64,000 bases of DNA from Phycisphaerales bacterium. Its GTDB lineage: Bacteria; Planctomycetota; Phycisphaerae; Phycisphaerales; UBA1924. A model generated the notes under the pieces. It saw only the letters and a program-made list of their open reading frames with translations. It did not search any database and was not told the DNA's origin. How positions within the stretch are numbered: position 1 is the first letter of the stretch; each line of letters starts with the position of its first letter. A program made the position numbers and the translations under genes. Below, one piece after another: positions 32,623-42,495 of this stretch. The DNA is taken from the NCBI GenBank assembly GCA_029260455.1, contig JAJDDF010000012.1, positions 62,001 to 126,000 of the forward strand, written 5' to 3'.

Positions 32623-34161
32623 TTAAGCTGGCCTGAGCCCGCGATGCAGCATCTGCACGCGCTCGGCTTGCTGCTTGCGCACGGTCTCCAGCACCAGTCG
32701 GGGCACCCGCCATGACGCCTGCTCCTCGGTCACGTTTGAGCAGTGCTCGGTGAGGCATTGATAGAGCATTTTGAAGGCGTCGCGCGGCTGGGCCATCTGG
32801 TCCAGCGCATCGACCAAGTCCTGCCGCGTGACGGTGTCTTCGAAGAGGTCCGTCAGCGCGGGGCCGGGCTCGGCGACATCGTTGTGCAAACACGCACGAA
32901 GTCGCGCTGTGCACAAGTCATAGAGCATCGCGCCGGACCACGCGAGGCGCTCGACAAGAGACTGCTTATCGAGACGGGCTTCCTGGAAAAACGATGCGGA
33001 TTCGCGCATTAGTTCGTGGCGCAATTCAATAGGCAAGAGCATCTTGATGCCGAGCCCTTCGACTTGCAGCAGGGTGTTACTGAAGAGCGGCCAGATGACG
33101 GCGCGCATGCGGGCGGGGTCTCCCACGAGCAGTGCGGGTTCATCGACGCGATCGAGAACGACAACCATGCCCTTGCATCCAGCAGCGCGGAGGACATCGA
33201 GAAAGCGGCGAAGCAGATCGAGGCGAATCTCAGGTTCACTTGAAAATGGCAGGTTTTCTGCCCGACGTGAGGATGAGGAAACAACAGCGAGTGATTGCGA
33301 GAGTGCGCGGCCGCGCTTGGGTGTGACGCGCAGTTGTTTGCCAAGTTTGCGCGCAGTGCGTGCCATGAGCGTGCGATCAAAGGCGATGCATTTGATGATT
33401 GCAATACCCCAGATCGCGAGCAGTGCGTATAGGCCGTAGAGCCAGTATTCAACGGTGCCGGGGCGACCCATTGAGATGAATGTAGCGACGAGGGCCGCTG
33501 CGGGAAGCCATCCGAACCACATGGCACCCCACCAGAGGATGCCCACGCCATTGCGCGGCGCGCGAATGCGCCGACGAAGCGCGCTCATGCGCTGGCGTTC
33601 GCTGCCTGCGCGGTCGTAGAGCGCAGCGAGGAGCATGAGATCGGCGCGGAGGCGGGGGTCTGCACGGCGAAGTTTTTTTGATACATCGGCATCAAGGCCT
33701 TGCGACCGTTTGCCTGTAGTGAGTGCTGCATCGACCAACTGCGTCACACCGCCGTGCAGCATGGCATCGACATGATCTGCAAGGCGAAACTTGCCAAGTT
33801 TTTTGACAATGCTTTTGGATTCCATGCCCGGTTCGATATGCACAGCGCGGGCAAAACGATCAAGCACACCATTGAGATCATCAAGGCGCACAACACAGAG
33901 TCGTTCGCCTTCTTCGGCTTCTGCGTTGTAGATATCGATGCGGCCTTCGAGTTGCATGCGCATTGCAGTTTTGCCTGCGCCTTTTTCACCGAAGATCACC
34001 GCAGATGCGGGGCGGGCGAGATCACCAATGAGCTTGTCAATATCCGGGTGCGCGGTGGGCCCATCCGAAAGGCGCGCAAACACGGGGTCGTGTCTCGCTT
34101 CTTCAGCGCGAAACGGGTGTTCCTTGAGACCCCAGTGTTCGAGAAAGCTGGTGACATTCAT
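32623..34161 (-). CDS. P-loop NTPase with membrane segment (KAP/AAA-like)
   Basis: A 512-residue protein. The N terminus reads FLEHWGLKEHPFRAEEARHDP, similar to ExeA/GspA-type AAA starts. Walker A is GEKGAGKTAM near residue 58-67. A pair of hydrophobic helices lies near residues 212-262 (WWGAMWFGWLPAAALVATFI and LYGLYALLAIWGIAIIKCIA). A Walker B-like MVVVLDRVDEPALL follows near residue 325. Membrane segments placed inside the ATPase domain are the hallmark of KAP NTPases. The role is unknown; KAP proteins are linked to membrane complexes and sometimes phage defence. It is alone, with a long hairpin repeat upstream of it. Confidence 0.7.
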   Translation of the reverse strand: MNVTSFLEHWGLKEHPFRAEEARHDPVFARLSDGPTAHPDIDKLIGDLARPASAVIFGEKGAGKTAMRMQLEGRIDIYNAEAEEGERLCVVRLDDLNGVLDRFARAVHIEPGMESKSIVKKLGKFRLADHVDAMLHGGVTQLVDAALTTGKRSQGLDADVSKKLRRADPRLRADLMLLAALYDRAGSERQRMSALRRRIRAPRNGVGILWWGAMWFGWLPAAALVATFISMGRPGTVEYWLYGLYALLAIWGIAIIKCIAFDRTLMARTARKLGKQLRVTPKRGRALSQSLAVVSSSSRRAENLPFSSEPEIRLDLLRRFLDVLRAAGCKGMVVVLDRVDEPALLVGDPARMRAVIWPLFSNTLLQVEGLGIKMLLPIELRHELMRESASFFQEARLDKQSLVERLAWSGAMLYDLCTARLRACLHNDVAEPGPALTDLFEDTVTRQDLVDALDQMAQPRDAFKMLYQCLTEHCSNVTEEQASWRVPRLVLETVRKQQAERVQMLHRGLRPA

Positions 34162-34278
34162 GGGCGGTGCTACTCAGAAATCGTGTCATATCCGGACGTT
34201 GCCTGCGCGAGTCCATCCCCAACTGTATTCGACAATTTGGGGCATCTCTTGCACAGAAATCTCGGACGTTCTATCACA

Positions 34279-34348
34279 ACGAGCCGCGACCGTGAGGGAG
34301 CGGTCCAGAATAATCCAAGTAGACCGCTTCCTTACGGGCGCGGCTCGT
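34279..34348. repeat. Long inverted repeat, 27-bp arms
   Basis: ACGAGCCGCGACCGTGAGGG plus AGCGGTC (34279-34305) pairs with 34322-34348 with three mismatches around a 16-nt loop. The GAGCCGCGACCGTGAGGGAG word is, to my knowledge, a common repeat in planctomycete genomes. It lies 10 nt after the stop of the phosphohexomutase gene and would form a strong transcript-end hairpin for the mrdA-rodA-rsmG-dinG-mutase unit. Confidence 0.75.
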
Positions 34349-34357
34349 CAAAAACGA

Positions 34358-35779
34358 TCAATGTGCGACGCGCTCGCCGAGGGTGTCCGCGATGGCCTCC
34401 ACCATTTCATCCTTCTTTGCCTGGGTCTTCGCTTCGAGATTGAGACGGAGCAGCGGCTCGGTGTTGCTCTTGCGAACGTTGCACCACCACCCTTCGGTGT
34501 CAAAGCAGTCGATCGTGACACCGTCGAGGGAATCGATTTTGCCGCGCCCTGCGTACTCGGCCTGCAGGTCGGCAAGAGCCCCATCCTTGTCTTCATTTTC
34601 GAAGTTAATTTCACCCGACTGGGCATAGCGCGCGATGGGTTTGATCAGATTGCTCATAGTTGTTGTTGAGCCAACACCCCGCTCAGCGGCAACCGTGAGC
34701 AAGGTGGCAAGTGCAATCGCACCAGAGTCGGCATTGAAGTTGTCACGGAAGTAGAAGTGACCCGAGAGTTCACCGCCAAAGACACCCTGCGATTCTGCAA
34801 GTGCCGCTTTCATGAAAACATGCCCGACGCGCCCGCGGATCGGCGTGCCATTGGCTTTGATGATGTCTTCTTCCAGCGCCTTGCTCGAGCGCAGGTCATA
34901 AACGATTGCAGACCTCTTGTTGTGTTCAAGAAACCACGTTGCAAGTAGCGCGGTGAGATGATCACACCCGACGATGCCGCCCTGTTCATCAACAACCATC
35001 AGGCGGTCGGCATCACCATCAAAGCAAATGCCAAAATCGCACTTCTCCCTGACAACCAGTGCCTGCAGATCGCGAAGATTCTCGGCGACAAGCGGATTGG
35101 GCTCGTGGACAAATTCACCTTTTGAGTTGTCGAAATACAGCGGCACGATTTCAAGGCCCGGCACATGCTCACCGATGCGTCCAAAGATTTTGGGCACCAT
35201 CGTGCCCGCCATGCCGTTGGAAGCGTCAATTGCAATGCGGAGCTTTGTGCCAGCCATATTGCAAAACCGCATCACATGTTCGCGGTACGCATCCCACAGA
35301 TCACGGTGTTCAAGGCGGGTTTCGCCTGCACCACGCTTACGAATATCAGTCAGGGCCGCAGCCTTACGGACAATTTCGAGTCCGGTTCCCTCGCCGACGG
35401 GTTTGGCATTGCGCCGCGAAATCTTGAAGCCGTTGTATTGAGGCGGGTTGTGAGATGCAGTGACCTGCACGCCGCCCGCGCAATCGAGATGATTGATTGC
35501 AAAGTAAACGAACGGTGTGTCGACAAGACCGACATCGATCACCGTGCCGTCACCATCCATAATGCCCTGTGAAAGTGCATCGCGCAATGACGGGCTGCTT
35601 GTGCGCATGTCATGGCCAACAACGATGCTCTTCATCATCGGTGTGATCTGGCCATCAGCGGCGGCATCATTGAAGAGAAACTGCGCGCATCCCTGGCCAA
35701 TCTGCCACGCCATATTTTCGTTGAGCGGGCTCGGATATGTGCTTCTGATGTCATACGCTTTGAAAACCTTGCCAAGCAT
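34358..35779 (-). CDS. Phosphomannomutase/phosphoglucomutase
   Basis: A 473-residue alpha-D-phosphohexomutase that interconverts hexose 6- and 1-phosphates for cell-surface polysaccharide precursors. The phosphoserine is S109 in VTASHNPPQYNG; the magnesium loop is FDGDADRLMV near residue 255; the sugar-binding loop is GGELSGHFYF; the phosphate-binding loop is VRKSNTEPLLRL near the C terminus. All four domains are present. It is the last gene of the minus-strand unit containing cell-elongation genes, 61 nt after dinG. Preference for mannose or glucose is not readable from these motifs. Confidence 0.93.
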   Translation of the reverse strand: MLGKVFKAYDIRSTYPSPLNENMAWQIGQGCAQFLFNDAAADGQITPMMKSIVVGHDMRTSSPSLRDALSQGIMDGDGTVIDVGLVDTPFVYFAINHLDCAGGVQVTASHNPPQYNGFKISRRNAKPVGEGTGLEIVRKAAALTDIRKRGAGETRLEHRDLWDAYREHVMRFCNMAGTKLRIAIDASNGMAGTMVPKIFGRIGEHVPGLEIVPLYFDNSKGEFVHEPNPLVAENLRDLQALVVREKCDFGICFDGDADRLMVVDEQGGIVGCDHLTALLATWFLEHNKRSAIVYDLRSSKALEEDIIKANGTPIRGRVGHVFMKAALAESQGVFGGELSGHFYFRDNFNADSGAIALATLLTVAAERGVGSTTTMSNLIKPIARYAQSGEINFENEDKDGALADLQAEYAGRGKIDSLDGVTIDCFDTEGWWCNVRKSNTEPLLRLNLEAKTQAKKDEMVEAIADTLGERVAH

Positions 35780-35840
35780 GCGTCATGCCTCCTCTGGTTT
35801 GGGGGGAGTAAGGATACCGCGCGATGAGCTACAAGGCTTA

Positions 35841-37970
35841 TCAATCCCAGCGACTGCTTTCGCTGGGCGCAGGCCGCACGATCGTGGGGGTAACGCCTTC
35901 GGGCAGAACATCGAGAAACCAGCGCCCGTAGCGCGCCGTAACGATGCGCTTGTCAAGCACCACCACGCGGCCGTGATCGGTGGCGCTACGAATAAGCCTG
36001 CCAAAACCCTGCTTGAACCGCATGACAGCGCGTGGGGTAGATTCTTCCATGAAGGGGTTGCCGCCTCGCTCGCGGATGAGTTCGATGCGCGCTTCGACCA
36101 CGGGGCGATCGGGCGGGTCAAATGGAAGTTTGGTAATGATGACATTGCGCAGGCCTCTGCCTCGCACATCCACGCCCTGCCAGAAACTGATGGTGCCAAA
36201 GAGCACTGCCCGTTCGTTGGTACGAAAGCCATCGAGAATCGCAGAGCGCGATCCATCACGCCCCTGCACCCACAGCGGGTGACCATGTGATTCAAGAGGC
36301 TGCGCAAGTGCATCGGCGGTGCGATGCATTGCAGCGAAGGATGTGAACAGTACGAACGCACCCCCATCGGTTTCATGGATGTGATGCAACATGCGCTCGT
36401 TGGCCTGTGCAGCAAAGGCGGGATCGGAAGGCTCGGGCAGTTCGGTTTCGATAATCAATTCGACGGCGTTTGCATAGTCAAACGGGCTGCCAAGGGCAAG
36501 CGTGCGCGCAGATTCACACCCAAGCCGACGTGTGATATGCTTGAAGCCCGACTTTGTTGTGTCATCATCGGAATCGATTGTTGCAACGCGCTGGCCCTTC
36601 AAACTCAGTGTTGCAGAAGTCAACGTGACACTAAAGGACTGTCCGAAAAGCTGATCTTCGAGGATCGGTGCGACATCGATCGGGCAACAGGCAAGTGTTG
36701 CCCGCATGCGCTGCCCGCGCGTGCGCTTGGCCTCGGCCCAGTACACACAACCTTCAAGCTGGTGCTCACACAGCGCTTCGGTTTCATCTGCAATAGCTGC
36801 AGCGCGCTCGGCGTAGGCATTGAGTTCGTGGCGATCTTCTTCATTTTTGAGTGTGTCTCGAAGTTGTTTGAGCGCTAGGGCAAGTGTGCCAAAGGGTTCA
36901 CTGAGCAGGTTGTTGAATATGCCCGGTTCGCGCAATCGACGAGTAACTGCGTTGTTATCGCCGCCAGCAAAACTGGGTTGCCCTTCGCGCTGCATGGCGC
37001 GATCGCACACCTGCTCAAAGAAGACGTCAGTGACGCGGCGCGCTGCCAGCACGCGCGCGATGGCACGCTCATGGGCACCATCTTCGGCGCTAGCCATGCG
37101 CATTGTGGTCAAAAATCCACGAGGTGCGCCCCGGCCACGCCCAGGGTTGAACAGGCGCGACAAAAGATGCCGCACGCGCCCCTCGGAAATGCTCAGCCCA
37201 AAATGATCGCCTGCAACTTCTTCGATGTTGTGCGCTTCATCGAGAATGACATGATCGTAATCAGGTAAAAAACCAGTATCGCGGGCACGCATCGCAAGAT
37301 CTGAGAAAAAAACAGCGTGGTTGCAAATCAACAGTTCTGCGCGCTGCATGCGCCGACGAGCTTCCTGATAGAAACAAGATTGATAATGCGAACATTTGCG
37401 GCCCATACAGTTCGCAGCATCAGACTGGGCGTGATCCCACACACTCGGGCGCTCGAGTACGGGCAACGTGCTGAGTGTGCCATCTTTGGTGGTGTAGGCC
37501 CAATCTTCGATGGCCTGCAACGCCCTGCGGTCAACAGCAGCTGGCAGCAACGTCTGCTGACGCGCCGATGCCAAAGCCAGACGACGAATGCTCAGGTAGT
37601 TGCCGCGCCCCTTGACGAGTTCAGCCTTGAATGGTTCATCTTCACCGGTAGCCTCAGCAAAGACGCGCTGCATGACGGGAATATCTTTTTTGAGCAGTTG
37701 TTCCTGCAGTGCGATGGTATTGGTGGCGATGACGATGCGCTGCGAATGTTCGATGATGCGCGCAATCGCGGGAACAAGATAAGCAAAACTTTTACCCACG
37801 CCTGTGCCAGCTTCAACAAGCAGCGAACGTTTGCTCTCAAGCGTACTTGCAACGGCATGTGCCATTTCAAGTTGCTGGGGGCGCGGCTCAAAAATATCGC
37901 CAAGCGTGCGCGCGATAACACCTGCATCACCAAGGATCGCGTTGGGGGAAAGATCAGTCACAGGAAGCAT
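35841..37970 (-). CDS. dinG: DinG/Rad3-type ATP-dependent DNA helicase
   Basis: A 709-residue superfamily 2 XPD/DinG-like helicase. Walker A is EAGTGVGKSFAYLVP near residue 56, the DEAH box is VILDEAHNIEEV near 240, and the late motif has QGVDVRGRGLRNVIITKLPF. Four cysteines between motifs I and II (CMGRKCSHYQSCFY) fit a 4Fe-4S cluster. It unwinds DNA 5'-3', acting on R-loops and forked structures in relatives. rsmG ends 22 nt upstream, and the mutase gene starts 61 nt downstream. Confidence 0.92.
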   Translation of the reverse strand: MLPVTDLSPNAILGDAGVIARTLGDIFEPRPQQLEMAHAVASTLESKRSLLVEAGTGVGKSFAYLVPAIARIIEHSQRIVIATNTIALQEQLLKKDIPVMQRVFAEATGEDEPFKAELVKGRGNYLSIRRLALASARQQTLLPAAVDRRALQAIEDWAYTTKDGTLSTLPVLERPSVWDHAQSDAANCMGRKCSHYQSCFYQEARRRMQRAELLICNHAVFFSDLAMRARDTGFLPDYDHVILDEAHNIEEVAGDHFGLSISEGRVRHLLSRLFNPGRGRGAPRGFLTTMRMASAEDGAHERAIARVLAARRVTDVFFEQVCDRAMQREGQPSFAGGDNNAVTRRLREPGIFNNLLSEPFGTLALALKQLRDTLKNEEDRHELNAYAERAAAIADETEALCEHQLEGCVYWAEAKRTRGQRMRATLACCPIDVAPILEDQLFGQSFSVTLTSATLSLKGQRVATIDSDDDTTKSGFKHITRRLGCESARTLALGSPFDYANAVELIIETELPEPSDPAFAAQANERMLHHIHETDGGAFVLFTSFAAMHRTADALAQPLESHGHPLWVQGRDGSRSAILDGFRTNERAVLFGTISFWQGVDVRGRGLRNVIITKLPFDPPDRPVVEARIELIRERGGNPFMEESTPRAVMRFKQGFGRLIRSATDHGRVVVLDKRIVTARYGRWFLDVLPEGVTPTIVRPAPSESSRWD

Positions 37971-37992
37971 GATAGGGCAATACCCTGCACGA

Positions 37993-38811
37993 TTATTTCA
38001 AGGGCGAACGCGCCGCATCACCAGCGCGCCGGGGATATACACGCGGCGTACGGCGCTGTTTTTCAAGGACAACAATCTTGCCGGTCGGCGTATCGACCGT
38101 CGTGACATGAGCCGTGTGCAGCAGATGCAGCGCCTGTTTGGCATCCGCGAGTTCTTCTTCGGCTTTTTCACCTTTGATGAGCAGAATGTTCCCGCCGGGC
38201 GTTGGGGTTGCGTCAGGCGTTTTCGCTTCACTCGGGGCTTTGGCAAGCGGTACTGTCAGTTCACTAGAAACGGCAATGCGCCCAAGCGCACGCGCAGTAA
38301 CCAGATCGTAATGCTCGCGATGGTGCGGATTGTGCGATACGGTTTCGACGCGCTCACCAAGCACGCGCACGTTGGGCAACACAAGTTCGCCGATGACATG
38401 CAACAGAAAGCGGCCCTTCTTGTTGGTTGATTCGATGAGCGTGACATTGATGCGCGGCGCAACGATGACAAGTGGAATGCCCGGCACGCCCCCGCCGCTG
38501 CCAACATCTGCCAGTGTGATGCGCCGATTGCCCGCAGCGTGCTGGGCTTGCTGCACAAGTGGCAAGAGTGTGAGCGCATCAAAGATGTGTTTCTCCCACG
38601 CTACATCAACATCGCGGATCGCGGTGAGATTGATAACATCATTGCCCGCCAGAAGTAGCGCAAGATAGTGACCGAGCTTCTTCAGCTCGTCTGCTTCAAA
38701 GGTGATGCCATAGTCGGCGCACTGCTTGATAAACTTCGCGGGCGGTTCGAGCGCAGTGAGGCCTCCAGGAAACACGATGGGGCCGGTGCGTGGACGGTAG
38801 GTTTCACTCAT
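37993..38811 (-). CDS. rsmG: 16S rRNA (guanine-N7)-methyltransferase RsmG
   Basis: A 272-residue enzyme (GidB) that methylates G527 of 16S rRNA. The SAM site is LADVGSGGGVPGIPLVI near residue 118, preceded by INLTAIRDVDVAWEKHIFDAL and followed by LIESTNKKGRFL and YDLVTARAL. There is an unusual 12-residue proline/threonine insert (KTPDATPTPGGN) before the conserved LIKGEKAEEEL. The start overlaps the end of rodA by 4 nt, so the two are coupled. Confidence 0.93.
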   Translation of the reverse strand: MSETYRPRTGPIVFPGGLTALEPPAKFIKQCADYGITFEADELKKLGHYLALLLAGNDVINLTAIRDVDVAWEKHIFDALTLLPLVQQAQHAAGNRRITLADVGSGGGVPGIPLVIVAPRINVTLIESTNKKGRFLLHVIGELVLPNVRVLGERVETVSHNPHHREHYDLVTARALGRIAVSSELTVPLAKAPSEAKTPDATPTPGGNILLIKGEKAEEELADAKQALHLLHTAHVTTVDTPTGKIVVLEKQRRTPRVYPRRAGDAARSPLK

Positions 38812-40112
38812 GCAAACTCAAATGATGGGCGCCAGAGGTATTCCGGGCGGCGCAGTGCAACATTCATGACAAGCCCGACCATGATGAACGCGATCAGGAG
38901 GCTTGACCCACCATAGCTTACGAAAGGCAGCGTGATACCGGTAATGGGCAGCAAACCAAGCGTCATGCCCATATTGATCGTCGCCTGCGTGAAGACCATG
39001 GTTGCAAGCCCGACCACGAGCAGACGCGCAAAGGGGTGCGTCGCCACCGCAGCGACAATCAGCGCCCCACCAAACCAGGCGGCATACAGCACGACCATCA
39101 CCAGCGCACCGAGAAGGCCGAAACGGTTGACGATGACCGCGAAAATCATGTCGTTTTGTTTTTCTGGGACGCGCGAGAATTCGATGAGGGCCCGGCTTTT
39201 GATTTCGCCATGCCCCGCGATGCCGCCCGAGCCCGAGAGCATGAGGGCCTGTTGCCCTTGGAAACCGCGGGATTGAATGTGCCGATCATCGCCCTGATGT
39301 TGCTCAATAATTGCAAGAACGCGATCCACCTGATGCGGGCGCAGCAGCGGGTAGTGCTCGTGCTTGGCCTGTGACAACGAGATGACAACAACGAGGATTG
39401 CAAAGCCAGCGCCAAGGGCGATCGTGCCAAAGATGTGCGCCAGCCGTGCGCCCGCAGCAATAAGCATCGCAAGCAGTGTCGGCAGGAACAGCAAACTCGT
39501 TCCAAGATCGGGCTCGATGAGAATGAGCGTCATCGGAATCACGGCGATCGTCGCAGGAATCGCAAGGCCGGAGAGTGTGCGATGCCCCTTGCGATAGCAC
39601 AGGTATGAGGCAATGGCAATAACAAAGGCAATCTTTGCCAGTTCGCTCGGTTGAAAATCGAGAGGGCCAAAGTTGATCCACCGGCGTGCACCATTTCGCG
39701 GCGTGACAATGAAATCTGGCACGAAAGGAATCATGACAAAAATCAACATCGCGATCGTCATGACGCCGATGACCCACGATAAGTGCGCAACGATTCGAAA
39801 ATGAATCACTGTTGCCAGCAGGCCAAAGCCAAGGCCGAGGCCCATAAACATAAACTGACGAGATACTAGGCGCGACGCATTGAGCGCCCCAGCGTGCCCA
39901 TCGATCCCACCGCTGAGTGAAATGCCATAGAGCCCCACGCCTGCAAGGGCCAGTGATGCAAAGACAACGATCCAACCAGCGTTGAGCCAGCGAATACGCC
40001 CCGCCACTTTTGCGCGTGCGTGGGTGGCATCGCCAGCGCACGCAGCATCCGGATGTCGTTTCAGTTCGACAATCGGGACCATCGCTTCAAGTAGATCAAC
40101 GCCCCGACTCAC
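38808..40112 (-). CDS. rodA: RodA peptidoglycan polymerase (SEDS family)
   Basis: A 434-residue membrane glycosyltransferase of the elongasome. About ten hydrophobic helices are visible. Conserved SEDS segments are NGARRWINFGPLDFQPSELAKI, IEPDLGTSLLFLP, the catalytic-region loop FSRVPEKQNDMIFAVI and the C-terminal GLLPITGITLPFVSYGGSS. An unusually long N-terminal tail of about 40 residues precedes the first helix; a later start is possible. It overlaps mrdA by 4 nt upstream and rsmG by 4 nt downstream. Having the SEDS polymerase next to its class B PBP partner is the normal arrangement. Its presence shows that this lineage makes peptidoglycan. Confidence 0.94.
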   Translation of the reverse strand: MSRGVDLLEAMVPIVELKRHPDAACAGDATHARAKVAGRIRWLNAGWIVVFASLALAGVGLYGISLSGGIDGHAGALNASRLVSRQFMFMGLGLGFGLLATVIHFRIVAHLSWVIGVMTIAMLIFVMIPFVPDFIVTPRNGARRWINFGPLDFQPSELAKIAFVIAIASYLCYRKGHRTLSGLAIPATIAVIPMTLILIEPDLGTSLLFLPTLLAMLIAAGARLAHIFGTIALGAGFAILVVVISLSQAKHEHYPLLRPHQVDRVLAIIEQHQGDDRHIQSRGFQGQQALMLSGSGGIAGHGEIKSRALIEFSRVPEKQNDMIFAVIVNRFGLLGALVMVVLYAAWFGGALIVAAVATHPFARLLVVGLATMVFTQATINMGMTLGLLPITGITLPFVSYGGSSLLIAFIMVGLVMNVALRRPEYLWRPSFEFA

Positions 40113-42418
40113 AGATAGCCCTCGCGCTGCAGTACTCGAATAATTTGTTCAGCGATTGGGCCCGCAACGCGCCCGCCGCTGCCGCCATATTCAACCATCA
40201 CCGCGATGGCGTAGCGCAGCTCGCCCCCTTCGGGCCCGACCATGCCCACAAACCACGCGTGATCGCCAGTGCGAAGTGTCTCGACAGGCAATGGCCCCTC
40301 CGGTCCATCGGGATCGTTGCGCAGTGCATTCGCGGTTGCTGTGCCGGTCTTGCCAATGATGCGAATGCCATCGACCGCACAAATGCGCACGCGCTGGTCG
40401 CCATAGCTGACCGCATGACCCGTGCCATACGATTCTTCAATCGAGCGGCGCAAGCCTTCAAGAGCCGCATCGACAGCATCGGGATCAAGCTCAAGGTCTT
40501 CGGCGCGCGGGGTCTGATCGCGATCAAGTCGTGGTGCGATGCGCACGCCGCGCCGCGCAATGGTGGCAAGGGAATCCGCTGCGTGAAGCGGCGTCCATGA
40601 CACTGGCCCCTGCCCTATGCCCATCTGCATCGCATCACCGGGGCCAAGTTGCGACCCGTCAAACGCTTTTCCAACCGTGCCGGCATATTCATTGCCAATG
40701 CCAAGATTGAGCGGTTGCCCCACACCAAACCGCGTGTACCAGAGTGTCAACCCCTGCACACCGAGCATGCGCCCAAGGGTGTAAAAATAAATATTGCACG
40801 AAACGCCCAAGGCTTCCTCGGCGCTCAGTGCATGTTCAAACTGCTGCGAGTGCGTGGCAAAACCGTAGTAATCACGGTAAATCCAACAGCGCAAGATGGT
40901 GTCGTTGCCTTGTAAATAATGGCCGTTGCATTCAATGTGTTCGTGTAACGAATGAACCGTACTTGAAATTGCAGAGCAAAGAATGAGCGGCTTGACAATC
41001 GAACCGGGCAGATACGGCACACCGCACGCACGGTTCACCCACGGTCGATCAATCGGATCCTCATACACCCACTCGGGGCGCTCCTGCACATCTTCGCGCG
41101 TGAAGCTTGGTGTTGTGACCATCGCAAGAATATCGCCTGTGTCGATTTCAAGCACAACCGCAGCGGCGGCAAGTGAAGTGCCATCTTCAATGGAATAAGG
41201 CTCGGGGGTGTCGATCGTCGGCGCTGCGTGGTGCCAGGGCTGGACCATCGCAAGACCCAGCGCCGGATCAAGCAGCGCCTGCACCTGTGCCTGCACCTGC
41301 GCATCAATAGTGAGCGTGACATCGCGGCCAGCTTCGAATGGTGCGCGATTGACGTCGCCTGTATCAAGACTTTCACGTTCATAGCCGCGCAAGCCGCGCA
41401 GTGTGTCTTCACGCGAGCCTTCAAAACCAGTGCCGCCAACGCGATCTCCTTCACGGTAATACCCGCGATCAAGTTCTCCGGTAGCAACATCGCGCCGAGG
41501 CCGACGCAGTGTGTCAAGCGGTTGACCCTCGCCCACACGATCGAGATCGCGCATCCATCCAACGATATGAGTCGCAACGCCGCGCACCGGCACCGTTACG
41601 GTGCGCTGCTGCATCAATGGCGGCGGAAATGTCGACAGATCAACCTCAACCGTTTGCATCTCAAGCGGATACGTGCGCACCCCAGATGCATCGACCGTAA
41701 GCCCCGGATACCGCTGGGCAAGGCGGCGCACTTCGAAAGCAATGTCTTCATCAACACCCGAAGCGATGACATGCGCCATGCGCTGCTCGCGAATTGGTTT
41801 GGAAACGTCTGCCAGTTCGACATCCGCGATCTCGCCGCCGCGCGAGAGCTCTTCTTCGCGCTGGGCGCGCCACAGTTGCCAGAGATGTTCGGCCATCGAT
41901 TGCACGCGACGTTTGATGGTGAACTTGCGGTCGTCAAGAATGGCACGGTCTGTCTCAAGAGCAATCGCAAGTTCCTGCCACATCACGGTGAGTTCTGCTT
42001 CATATTCCGGCATATAGGTATCAACAAGCACACGGCGCTTGGCGCGTCCGAGCTTGGGCCACTCCGAACGGTTCTCGCGCCGCGCACGCCGCGTGGCCTC
42101 ACGCTCTGCCCAGTCACCGGTGAGGACGGCATAGTCGACCATCACATCGAACGCCGCTTCGTCTTGTGCAAGGATGCGCCCGCGCCGATCAAGAATGCGC
42201 CCGCGCGTCGTCGGCGTCCACCGATCGACAAACAACCGGCGCTCGGCGGCCTCAAGCCACGTTGCACCCTCCACCACCGTCACCCGCGTCGCCTGCACCG
42301 CAAGCGCAACCGACCCACCGATCGCGCCACATGCAAGCAGCGCCAAGCGACGATGAAACATTCCCACGCGCTGGGTCTTGGCCGGACGAACTGTCGATTT
42401 GGGAATTGATCGCGCCAA
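40109..42418 (-). CDS. mrdA: Penicillin-binding protein 2, transpeptidase
   Basis: A 769-residue class B PBP. An N-terminal helix (RLALLACGAIGGSVALAVQA) anchors it. The dimerisation domain starts at TTRGRILDRRGRILAQDEAAF. The transpeptidase motifs are complete: SxxK in LPGSIVKPLI near residue 476, SxN in LGVSCNIYF near 537 and KTG in IGKTGTATA near 695. It cross-links peptidoglycan with RodA. An extended region of about 120 residues after the RGRI motif carries two arginine-rich helices not found in short PBP2s. First gene of the minus-strand unit, starting at ATG 42418. Confidence 0.94.
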   Translation of the reverse strand: MARSIPKSTVRPAKTQRVGMFHRRLALLACGAIGGSVALAVQATRVTVVEGATWLEAAERRLFVDRWTPTTRGRILDRRGRILAQDEAAFDVMVDYAVLTGDWAEREATRRARRENRSEWPKLGRAKRRVLVDTYMPEYEAELTVMWQELAIALETDRAILDDRKFTIKRRVQSMAEHLWQLWRAQREEELSRGGEIADVELADVSKPIREQRMAHVIASGVDEDIAFEVRRLAQRYPGLTVDASGVRTYPLEMQTVEVDLSTFPPPLMQQRTVTVPVRGVATHIVGWMRDLDRVGEGQPLDTLRRPRRDVATGELDRGYYREGDRVGGTGFEGSREDTLRGLRGYERESLDTGDVNRAPFEAGRDVTLTIDAQVQAQVQALLDPALGLAMVQPWHHAAPTIDTPEPYSIEDGTSLAAAAVVLEIDTGDILAMVTTPSFTREDVQERPEWVYEDPIDRPWVNRACGVPYLPGSIVKPLILCSAISSTVHSLHEHIECNGHYLQGNDTILRCWIYRDYYGFATHSQQFEHALSAEEALGVSCNIYFYTLGRMLGVQGLTLWYTRFGVGQPLNLGIGNEYAGTVGKAFDGSQLGPGDAMQMGIGQGPVSWTPLHAADSLATIARRGVRIAPRLDRDQTPRAEDLELDPDAVDAALEGLRRSIEESYGTGHAVSYGDQRVRICAVDGIRIIGKTGTATANALRNDPDGPEGPLPVETLRTGDHAWFVGMVGPEGGELRYAIAVMVEYGGSGGRVAGPIAEQIIRVLQREGYL

Positions 42419-42467
42419 CGTTGGGCCTCCTTGCCCTGTGTGGCTCCGGGTGGCCTACCCAACAATG

Positions 42468-42495
42468 GGTGGCCCGACTTGCTTGCCAAGTCGGG
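42468..42495. repeat. Palindromic intergenic repeat
   Basis: GGGTGGCCCGACTTG, loop CTTGC, CAAGTCGGG. Same family as 1022, 10737, 18187 and 30386. It lies in the divergent gap before mrdA. The rest of the gap holds a second repeat-like block, CCCCTCCTCCCGTGGGGGAG and GGGGTTAGGGG (about 42611-42650). Confidence 0.8.
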
